From Phycisphaeraceae bacterium (lineage in GTDB: Bacteria > Planctomycetota > Phycisphaerae > Phycisphaerales > UBA1924): a stretch of DNA of 64,000 nucleotides. The DNA is taken from NCBI GenBank assembly GCA_020639195.1, contig JACKHB010000003.1, positions 372,001-436,000 of the forward strand, in the 5' to 3' direction. This document shows positions 1 to 6,658 of the stretch, one piece after another. The position numbers were made by a program, and so were the translations under genes. Each line of letters opens with the position of its first letter. Position 1 is the first letter of the stretch. The notes below the pieces were generated by a model. The model was not told where the DNA came from. It ran no database searches and saw only the letters and a program-made list of their open reading frames with translations.

Positions 1-89
1 GCGTCCCTGCTTGGAGCCGCTCAGGCGGTGGGGCTGGCTCACTCGGGTGTCGCGGAGTAGACTGATCCGGCGAGGGGCCGACCCCTGCC
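1..89. other. left-edge non-coding leader
   Basis: I see no gene here. The stretch lies directly upstream of tRNA-Lys and presumably carries its promoter, but I could not pick out convincing -35 and -10 boxes in this GC-rich sequence. Confidence 0.3.
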
Positions 90-162
<73 letters not shown>

Positions 163-177
163 TTCCCGCGCGCCGGG

Positions 178-684
178 CTAGATGCGCTTCACGTACACCA
201 GCTTGTCGTCGCCTTCGTCATAGAAGTTGCGGAGACGGGCTTCGAGCGAATAGCCGCTTCGTTCATAGAACCCCCGAGTTGGCTCGTATCGAGGCTGGCC
301 GGAGGTCTCAACATACACGCGACGCAGACCGGACCCTCGCATGCGACGCTCGCTCTCGAGCATCAAGCGGTTGCCGAGGCCGCGACCCTGGGCGTCACTT
401 CGAACCGCGATCCAGTACAGGCTCGCGCTGTGGAGCGTGCAAGGGATCGGGCCAAAGCAGGCGTACCCCATGGGCGCGCCCTCCGCATCGTCGACGAACA
501 CGAAGAAATACCCGCTGGCATCACCCTTGGCGAGCCGCTCTTCGACGAGTTCGGCGGCCACGGCGATCTCGTCGGGGCGGAAGAAGTCCGTGCTCTTGAC
601 GACCGCTCGCACGGCGCCGACGTCTGCCGGGCGTACGTCGTGGCGGAAGCGGACGTCCGCTTGAGAGGTGCGAGGTGCGGTCAC
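178..684 (-). CDS. GNAT family N-acetyltransferase, last gene of the aminomutase operon
   Basis: This is a 168-residue, stand-alone GNAT acetyltransferase, expected to move an acetyl group from acetyl-CoA to an amine. The acetyl-CoA-binding motif A is clear near residues 95-105 (VRSDAQGRGLGNRL), and the C-terminal part has the usual GFYERSGY segment. I chose the GTG at 684 because it overlaps the stop of the upstream gene as GTGA and is followed by conserved-looking sequence; the frame stays open further upstream but only inside that gene. Being last in a six-gene set with lysine 2,3-aminomutase, it could acetylate beta-lysine or a derivative, as AblB does in N-epsilon-acetyl-beta-lysine synthesis. 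That substrate is inference; GNAT substrates cannot be read from sequence alone. Confidence 0.85.
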   Translation of the reverse strand: MTAPRTSQADVRFRHDVRPADVGAVRAVVKSTDFFRPDEIAVAAELVEERLAKGDASGYFFVFVDDAEGAPMGYACFGPIPCTLHSASLYWIAVRSDAQGRGLGNRLMLESERRMRGSGLRRVYVETSGQPRYEPTRGFYERSGYSLEARLRNFYDEGDDKLVYVKRI

Positions 685-2414
685 GCGAAGGCTCCGGCGG
701 CGAGTCCCAAGAAGAACGCCCGCGCGTTGGCGCCGAGCGTGAGGGTGCGGTACCCGCCCTCCTGGACGACCAGGATGGGGAAACCGAGTCGGCCGATCAA
801 TTCGCCATTGGCCCGAAAGTCGTCGGGGCTGAGTGACCACGTTCCCGTGGGGTCGCCCTTGCCGGTGTCGAGGCCCAGAGCGATCACCAGAAACGCCGGG
901 TTGTGGGCGGCAATCCGCGTCAGAGCGCGCTCGAGCGCGGCGCGGTATTGCCCCGTGCGCAGTTGCTCGGGCAGCGCGATGTTCAGGTTGGCGCCGAGAC
1001 CATCGTCCGAGCCGGTCTCTTCCTCGAAGCCTGTGAAGAACGGGTACGCAACGTCCGGGTGTGCGTGGATGGAGACGGTCAGCACATCTCCGCGCTGATA
1101 GAAGATTTCCTGCTGCCCGTTACCGTGGTGGTAGTCGACGTCCAGGATTGCGACGCGCCCGTGCTTGGAGAGCATCTCGGCGGCCACGGCGGCGTTGCAG
1201 AAATAGCAGAAGCCGCCGAACACGTCGCGCTCGGCGTGGTGGCCGGGCGGGCGAACCAGCGCATAAGCCAGCCGCTGGCCGTCGAGCAACATGGCGGCGC
1301 AGGTGAGGGCGCAGTCCACCGCGCGCTTCGCGGCGACATAAGCGTTTCGGTTCAGGGGCGTGAAGGTGTCGATGCAGAAATAGCCCGCCGCGTAGGCGCG
1401 GTCCTTGGGGGGCTTGCTGCGATTCCGGATCGGAAAGACGTATGGGTAGATCGATCGGCCGGGCTCCACGGCGGCGCTCACCCGCTTGAGGTACTCCACC
1501 AGTGCGCGGTCGTGGACGGCGAGGATGTGGCTCTCGGGGAACTCTCGCGGCTCGGCGGTCCAGAACAAACCTGTCGGCAGGATGCCGTCCAGGATCGACT
1601 TCACTCTCACCGGCGCCTCGACATATCCCCGCTCGCGGACGTGATGAATCTCATGCTTGTCGTTCACGACCAGCGCGATCAGGCGCTCGCCCGTGCGGAC
1701 CGGCTTGGGCGCGGTCGCGCGCTTGGCATACCGCGGTTCGCGCAGCCGAACCGGGTCATCCCGAAACGAATCGACGACTCTTTGCACATACTCGGGAGGA
1801 CAGAGCGAGCTGTACTTCCTCTCGAGAAAGGCGCGCACCACTCGCCGGGCCCGATCCCGCGAGAGCGGCTCGCCCTCGCCCAAACTGTCAAACACCAGAT
1901 GTGGGAGGTCGGAATCTCCTTCGCGGACCGGCGATTCGTACGCCGTGCCCACGATGGGACGGGCGCCAAATCGCTCGTAGAAGCGCAGGCGGGAGGCGTT
2001 CTGCTGGGCGAGTTCCGGGTTGGAGCACGCAGCGGGGTCATCGGGGAGGCACTCAAAGAACAGCCCGAAGGCTCCCAGTGACTTGGCCACGTCGCGGACC
2101 CGCTGGTAGAGGGCCGCCCCAGTGCCGCCGCTCACCGACGACTTGCCCGTGGCGATGTAGTCAAGGAGGCAGAATCCCTCGTCGGGCGCGTGGCTCATCA
2201 GCGCGAAACCACGCATCTTGCCCCGAAGGTCGTCCGCGACGAGCAGGATGGCCCGCAGCCGATGCTTGAGTGGGTCACGTAGGCGATGCGGAAGGCCTGA
2301 GACTTCTTCCTCGGAGATGCCCGGCAGGCGTTCGCGCAAGATCGCCTGGACGCGCTCGATGTCCCGCTCGTGCACGGGCAGCCAGGCTTCGTTGACTTGG
2401 CGGATGCGGAACAC
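681..2414 (-). CDS. GNAT-like domain fused to histone deacetylase-family amidohydrolase
   Basis: This 577-residue protein joins two enzymes of opposite chemistry. Residues about 1-180 look like a GNAT domain (the RLRFYERFGARPI segment near 142-154 is typical). Residues about 245-577 are a zinc-dependent HDAC/acetylpolyamine amidohydrolase domain. Its active-site set is complete: RPPGHHA (388-394, paired His392/His393), DVDYHHGNG (425-433, zinc ligands Asp427 and His429), Asp516 in GLDTGKGD, and catalytic Tyr555 in GGYR. It should therefore remove acetyl or similar acyl groups from an amine. It starts directly after the upstream ATP-grasp gene with no gap and overlaps the downstream GNAT by 4 nt. 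Bacterial relatives act on acetylated polyamines or small amides rather than histones. Whether the N-terminal domain is an active acetyltransferase is unclear. Confidence 0.88.
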   Translation of the reverse strand: MFRIRQVNEAWLPVHERDIERVQAILRERLPGISEEEVSGLPHRLRDPLKHRLRAILLVADDLRGKMRGFALMSHAPDEGFCLLDYIATGKSSVSGGTGAALYQRVRDVAKSLGAFGLFFECLPDDPAACSNPELAQQNASRLRFYERFGARPIVGTAYESPVREGDSDLPHLVFDSLGEGEPLSRDRARRVVRAFLERKYSSLCPPEYVQRVVDSFRDDPVRLREPRYAKRATAPKPVRTGERLIALVVNDKHEIHHVRERGYVEAPVRVKSILDGILPTGLFWTAEPREFPESHILAVHDRALVEYLKRVSAAVEPGRSIYPYVFPIRNRSKPPKDRAYAAGYFCIDTFTPLNRNAYVAAKRAVDCALTCAAMLLDGQRLAYALVRPPGHHAERDVFGGFCYFCNAAVAAEMLSKHGRVAILDVDYHHGNGQQEIFYQRGDVLTVSIHAHPDVAYPFFTGFEEETGSDDGLGANLNIALPEQLRTGQYRAALERALTRIAAHNPAFLVIALGLDTGKGDPTGTWSLSPDDFRANGELIGRLGFPILVVQEGGYRTLTLGANARAFFLGLAAGAFA

Positions 2415-3395
2415 TCAGTTCTCCCTGGTGAACGCTGAGTCGAGGATCCTCGCCACGATGGCCTCGCGCTCCAAGCCCGCGCGATCGCACGCAGCGACGA
2501 AGCCCGCATCCGGCGAGAGGCACGGGTTTGAGTTTACCTCCAGAATGGTGGGCGCCTCGCCGATGCGCACGTCGACACGCGCATAGCCCCGCATGTCGAA
2601 CACGTGCCAGCATCGCCGGGCCAGTGCCTCGAGTTCGCGCAGGAGAGGCGCATCCGTCGGGCCGAAGTCGTACCGCCGGGGCGTGTGTCCGTACTCGAAC
2701 GAGTCCTCATCCCATTTGGCGGCGTAGCCAACGATTCTGGGCCGATCCGCCCAATCCCCCTCAAACACGATCTCGCAGATCGGCAGCACCTCGACGCCGT
2801 CGGGCGCCGCGAGCAGGCCGACGTTGAACTCGCGTCCTTCGATGAACCGTTCGGCGAAGGCTTCCCCGCCGATGTGGGCGGCTCGGGCGCGGGCCTGTCT
2901 CGCCGCGCCGCCGCCACCCGAAATCACGGACCCGCCGCCGATGCCAACCGAGGCATGCTCCACCGTGCCCTTGACGATCCAGGAGCCCGGCGGCAAGTCC
3001 GAAGTCCGCTGCAGCGCCGCCGGTTCGATCCAGTCCGGTGTCGGCAGCCCATTGGCCGCGAGCAGGCGCTTGGCCGCGAGTTTGTGGTTGGTGATCGCCA
3101 TGGCCACCGAGCCGGCTCCGGTGAAGGGCACGCCGAGGGTCTCGAGCAGCGCGGGAGCACTCGGCGCCAGGCGGCACGACCCGAGGCAGGACTCGACGAG
3201 ATTGAACACGGCCTCGGGCCGACGCTCGCGCAACGCCCCCTGGAGTCGGCCCAGATCCGGACCGACGGCTAACGAGTCGACATCGTGACCGAGCCGGCGC
3301 AGGGTGCCCGCGATGAACGACACCTGTACCAGCACGTCCCGCTCATCCACGCGTGCTTCGGGAGCGACCTCGTCGTGGATCACCAGCACCCGCAC
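2415..3395 (-). CDS. ATP-grasp ligase, D-alanine-D-alanine ligase-like (second of a pair)
   Basis: A 326-residue ATP-grasp enzyme that should form an amide bond by way of an acyl phosphate. The N-terminal domain (about 1-105) has the Ddl-like VFNLVES segment and FTGAGSVAMAITNHK. The ATP-grasp core follows, with a glycine-rich loop around residue 150 and the metal-binding EVNSNPCLSPDAGF near 285-298, where Glu and Asn are the expected Mg ligands. It is only distantly similar to the neighbouring ligase, so the two probably join different substrates. The gene sits 4 nt after that ligase and abuts the HDAC fusion. A cell-wall Ddl is unlikely given this context and the absence of mur genes; a role in a peptide or beta-amino-acid pathway is inferred. 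Confidence 0.82.
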   Translation of the reverse strand: MRVLVIHDEVAPEARVDERDVLVQVSFIAGTLRRLGHDVDSLAVGPDLGRLQGALRERRPEAVFNLVESCLGSCRLAPSAPALLETLGVPFTGAGSVAMAITNHKLAAKRLLAANGLPTPDWIEPAALQRTSDLPPGSWIVKGTVEHASVGIGGGSVISGGGGAARQARARAAHIGGEAFAERFIEGREFNVGLLAAPDGVEVLPICEIVFEGDWADRPRIVGYAAKWDEDSFEYGHTPRRYDFGPTDAPLLRELEALARRCWHVFDMRGYARVDVRIGEAPTILEVNSNPCLSPDAGFVAACDRAGLEREAIVARILDSAFTREN

Positions 3396-3399
3396 GGGG

Positions 3400-4395
3400 C
3401 TACCGCGCCGCCGATGGCGTCATGGCGATTCGCCCGAGAGCCGATTCCACGATCGCGCCGATCAGGTCCTCGTACCGCCGCCCCTGGAGCGCCCAGGTGA
3501 TGCACAGGTCAGAGTACCGAGGGCGCAAGCCAGGGAGCGGGTTGATCTCGATTACTTCGAGCGCGCCTAGGTGATTCTGGCGCAGGTCCACGCGCCCGAC
3601 ATCGCGCCCACCAATCGCCCGCCACGCCTGCAGTGCCAGGGCCTCGGCCTCTGAGGCGATCGGTCCCTCGACGAGGCGGCAGTCCACCTTGCCCTCCCAG
3701 TCAGTCTTGTTCTGGTAGGAATACACGTCGCGCTCGGCACCCTCGAGCATGACGACCTCCTCGACGCCCACGGACCGTGCCGCGGCGCCCGTGCCGAGCA
3801 CGCCCACGGTCACTTCCCGTCCGGGCAGAAACGTCTCGACCAGCACCGGCTGGCGATAGCGATCGAGGAGTCGCGCGCAGACCCGCACAAGCGACTCGAG
3901 ATCGTGGCACAGGCCCCGTCCGTCGATGCCCTTGCTTGAACCTTCCGCCACGGGTTTGGCAAAGAGCGGGAAAGCCAGAGCACACGCCGCCGCGTCGTCG
4001 GCCGTCTCGATCAGGTCGAAGTCGGGTGTAGGCAGCCCGGCGTCGCGAAGCACGCGCTTGGTCGTGGCCTTGTGCAGCGTGACGGCGCAGACGAGCGGGT
4101 CGGACATGGTGTACGGCACGCCGAACGACTCGAGAATCGCCGGGACCAGAGCCTCGCGCCCAAATCCTCCGACAGACTCGGCGAAGTTGAAGACAAGTTC
4201 CCAGCGGTCGCCAGCGAGGAGCCGAGCCATCAGCGCGTTGGAGCCGCCGATGCGGTCCACCTCGTGGCCCAGCGAGCGCAGCGCGCCGTCGATCGAGTCG
4301 ACCGTCTCGCTCGCGTCGAACTCCGCGGCCTCATCCGCGTCCATGCCGCGCGAGAGGTACTCGTCACGCAGGTCGTAGGTCATGCCGATTCGCAT
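3400..4395 (-). CDS. ATP-grasp ligase, D-alanine-D-alanine ligase-like (first of a pair)
   Basis: A 331-residue ATP-grasp ligase of the Ddl superfamily. Visible marks are WELVFNFAES and GVPYTMSDPLVCAVTLHK in the N-terminal domain, KPVAEGSSKGI (the ATP-binding lysine and glycine-rich loop), and the metal-binding EINPLPGLRPRYSDL near 280-294. The loop and final motif are closer to classical Ddl than those of the downstream paralogue. The start at 4395 overlaps the end of the YkgJ-like gene by 32 nt, which suggests translational coupling. The substrate is unknown. In this operon the natural guess is ligation of beta-lysine or lysine to another amino acid, but a true D-Ala-D-Ala ligase cannot be excluded. 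Confidence 0.83.
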   Translation of the reverse strand: MRIGMTYDLRDEYLSRGMDADEAAEFDASETVDSIDGALRSLGHEVDRIGGSNALMARLLAGDRWELVFNFAESVGGFGREALVPAILESFGVPYTMSDPLVCAVTLHKATTKRVLRDAGLPTPDFDLIETADDAAACALAFPLFAKPVAEGSSKGIDGRGLCHDLESLVRVCARLLDRYRQPVLVETFLPGREVTVGVLGTGAAARSVGVEEVVMLEGAERDVYSYQNKTDWEGKVDCRLVEGPIASEAEALALQAWRAIGGRDVGRVDLRQNHLGALEVIEINPLPGLRPRYSDLCITWALQGRRYEDLIGAIVESALGRIAMTPSAAR

Positions 4396-4900
4396 GGTGC
4401 TCCTCCCGCAGCTCCGCGTAGAGCTGCGCTCTCCAGCGCTCTCCGTGCCTGGGATCCATCCCCAGCACAGTCAGCATCGTGACGCCGGGGCGATCCTGTG
4501 GGATAAACAAGTCCCGAGGGCAGTATCCATCCTCCACGCCGATCAGCTCCGACTCCGTGTATTCGAAGGGGTAGAGCCTGCAGACCAGCGGACGGACGTG
4601 CTCGGGAAGTTCGCAACCGCGCGTCCCAAGGAACGTGCAGTCGCCGCCGGGCAGCCGCTTGAGCAGCCGCCGCGAGAGATCCGATTCGGTGGTGTAGCGC
4701 AGCCAGTTCGGATCATCCTCGTCAGGCTCGAGGTATTGGGGGTCTTTCGGCCTGCGGCGCTCCCAGAATCCAACGCGACTCGAATGGGCCTCGATCCGCG
4801 CGATGTCTCCAAGTGTGACGAGGATCTCCGCGGTTTGGCAGCAGGTACGCTGCACGCACGCACAGCGCGCGCATGGATGCAGTTCGATGGAGTCACCCAC
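4364..4900 (-). CDS. YkgJ-type cysteine-cluster protein
   Basis: A 178-residue cytosolic protein of the YkgJ / zinc- or iron-chelating CxxC family. The N-terminus carries a dense cluster (CARCACVQRTCC), followed in the middle by GDCTFLGTRGCELPEHVRPLVCRLYPF, which is the family's hallmark of Cys pairs followed by RP..CR.YPF. The cysteines probably bind a metal or an Fe-S cluster; the biochemical role of the family is poorly known. The gene starts 3 nt after the aminomutase stop and runs 32 nt into the first ATP-grasp gene, so it is clearly part of the operon. It may deliver metal or electrons to a partner, or be an uncharacterised modifying enzyme. Confidence 0.8.
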   Translation of the reverse strand: MGDSIELHPCARCACVQRTCCQTAEILVTLGDIARIEAHSSRVGFWERRRPKDPQYLEPDEDDPNWLRYTTESDLSRRLLKRLPGGDCTFLGTRGCELPEHVRPLVCRLYPFEYTESELIGVEDGYCPRDLFIPQDRPGVTMLTVLGMDPRHGERWRAQLYAELREEHHANRHDLRPA

Positions 4901-4903
4901 TGT

Positions 4904-6232
4904 TCAGACCCCCGCCGCGACCGGCAACGGATCGGGGTACCGGAACGTCTGCCCCTCGAAATTGCGGATGATGACGTCGTCGCCGTCACGTCCGACGACG
5001 TACTCGGGGCTGAGCGGGATCTTGCCGCCACCGCCGGGGGCATCGATGACGAACTGGGGCACGGCGTAGCCAGTGGTGTGTCCGCGGAGCGCCTCGATGA
5101 TCCTGAGGCCCGTCTCAACTGGCGTGCGGAAGTGGCGTGAGCCTGGAATCGGGTCGCATTGGTAGATGTAGTACGGGCGAACTCGATTCTTCAGCAGCCC
5201 GTGCATCAGTCGCTTCATGGTCTCGGGATCGTCGTTGACGTCGCGCGTCAGCACCGTCTGGCTGCCCAGCGGGATGCCGTGGTCCGCGAGGCGCCCGCAT
5301 GACTGAGAGACCTCGGGCGTGAGTTCGTTGGGGTGCATGAAGTGGACGCTGACCCAAGCCTGGTGGCGGCGCAGCGTGCGGCAGAGTTCGGGCGTAATCC
5401 GCTGGGGCAGGACGCACGGGATCTTGCTTCCGATGCGGACGAACTCGATGTGTGGAATCGCCCGCAGCCGGCCGAGCAGCCAGTCGATTTTGTCGTCCAT
5501 CATGGTCAGCGGGTCACCACCGCTGATGAGCACATCGCGGATTTCGGGTGTGGCCTCGATGTACGCGAGCGCGCGCTCGAACTGCTTGGTGTTGAAGTGG
5601 TATTCCCCGGTCTTGCCGACCAGGCGCGAGCGGGTGCAGTAGCGGCAGTAGACGGCGCAGAAGCTCGTGACGAGGAACAGCACGCGGTCGGGATAGCGGT
5701 GCACCAGGCCTGGCACCGGCATGTCCGCGTCCTCGTTGAGCGGATCCTCCGCCTCGCTTGGCTCGTGCGTGAATTCGTCGGCCACGGGCACCATGGTCCG
5801 TCTGATGGGGTCCATGGGGTCGTCGGGGTCAATCAGCGAGGCGTAGTACGGCGTCAGTCCGACGGGCAATCGATCGCCCAGCGCGCGGACGGTCTCTCGC
5901 TCATCGGGTGACAGCGAGAACGCCCGTTCCAGGCGATCGAGGTCCCGAACGCGGTTCCGCAACTGCCACTTCCAGTCGTGCCATTCGGCATCGGTGGCCG
6001 TAGGGAATACTCGGCGGCGAAACTCCGCCGCGAGAGGGCCCATGACCATCGCCGCGTCGCGCGGATCAGCCGATCCCTCGCGAGCATCCGTGGACCCTGA
6101 GCGGGCAGACTGGACGAGGCCCCTTCGACCAAGAGGGTCGGGATCCTCGGGTTCCTCCGCGGACAGGACCGGCAGTCCGACGGTCCGACCCGGAGACGAC
6201 GCTGCGCCGAGGCGCTGCGACGCGTTTGACAT
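4904..6232 (-). CDS. kamA: L-lysine 2,3-aminomutase (radical SAM, KamA)
   Basis: This 442-residue protein should convert L-lysine to L-beta-lysine using S-adenosylmethionine, a [4Fe-4S] cluster and PLP. The radical SAM cysteines are Cys192, Cys196 and Cys199 (CAVYCRYC), with SGGDPL at 237-242. The PLP lysine is Lys404 in DAPGGGGK (397-404). Two acidic residues that bind the lysine side amine in the clostridial enzyme (Asp293 and Asp330) have counterparts in Asp334 (VNDDP) and Asp397. Glutamate 2,3-aminomutases differ at these sites, so lysine is the likely substrate. Its length and these residues fit KamA better than the shorter EF-P-modifying EpmB. It is the first gene of the six-gene operon. 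The first 65 residues are Arg/Ser/Pro-rich and not conserved-looking; the true start may lie further in, for example at a Met near residue 62. Confidence 0.93.
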   Translation of the reverse strand: MSNASQRLGAASSPGRTVGLPVLSAEEPEDPDPLGRRGLVQSARSGSTDAREGSADPRDAAMVMGPLAAEFRRRVFPTATDAEWHDWKWQLRNRVRDLDRLERAFSLSPDERETVRALGDRLPVGLTPYYASLIDPDDPMDPIRRTMVPVADEFTHEPSEAEDPLNEDADMPVPGLVHRYPDRVLFLVTSFCAVYCRYCTRSRLVGKTGEYHFNTKQFERALAYIEATPEIRDVLISGGDPLTMMDDKIDWLLGRLRAIPHIEFVRIGSKIPCVLPQRITPELCRTLRRHQAWVSVHFMHPNELTPEVSQSCGRLADHGIPLGSQTVLTRDVNDDPETMKRLMHGLLKNRVRPYYIYQCDPIPGSRHFRTPVETGLRIIEALRGHTTGYAVPQFVIDAPGGGGKIPLSPEYVVGRDGDDVIIRNFEGQTFRYPDPLPVAAGV

Positions 6233-6440
6233 GGCGGCTGCTCACAAGCAACCATCAGGAAACCACCACCGCTTGCGCCGCCGGCCGAGTCCCGGCCTGA
6301 TTCTCGCGGCGGGCGGGGTCCCTGATATTGGCGATCACACTACAGGACGTCGTCCAGAAATCAAGTTCGGTCCAGGTTTATTTCGTGGTCGGGCGAGTTA
6401 TCTGCTGGTCCGGGGCTATCACGCCGACCATGGATCAAAG

Positions 6441-6465
6441 AAAATGGCCCGCCTTTCGACGGGCC
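6441..6465 (-). terminator. intrinsic terminator of tRNA-Gly
   Basis: Read on the minus strand, GGCCCGTCGAAAGGCGGGCC (6465-6446) folds into a GC-rich hairpin followed by ATTTTC. It begins a few bases after the 3' end of tRNA-Gly and fits a rho-independent terminator. Confidence 0.8.
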
Positions 6466-6470
6466 TCAAA

Positions 6471-6542
6471 AGCGGGTGAAGGGACTCGAACCCTCGACAT
6501 CTACCTTGGCAAGGTAGCGCTCTACCACTGAGCTACACCCGC
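6471..6542 (-). tRNA. tRNA-Gly (anticodon GCC)
   Basis: On the minus strand the acceptor GCGGGTG pairs with CACCCGC, the D arm has AGTGGTA, and the anticodon arm CTACC-TTGCCAA-GGTAG puts GCC in the anticodon, which reads GGC/GGT. The T arm is intact with TTCGAGT, and the discriminator is T. CCA is not encoded. A terminator hairpin follows. Confidence 0.96.
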
Positions 6543-6658
6543 GTAGCCGAGCGTTCCCAACCGGGCGCAAAGGTAGGTCGGCACGATTTGGAGGTCAACG
6601 CAGCGCAGTGTCCCAGGAGCCGACGGTTTGGGATGCCTTGGACCTTAGCATTGCATGG

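Noticed and set aside
4904..6232. EpmB (EF-P beta-lysylation aminomutase) instead of KamA
   Set aside because: The length (442 residues), the two lysine-binding Asp residues and the absence of an epmA or efp neighbour fit KamA better, though activity on free lysine is not proven.
6233..6440. Lysine riboswitch upstream of kamA
   Set aside because: I looked for a long multi-helix leader with a terminator and saw neither; the stretch has no strong stems before the tRNA-Gly terminator.
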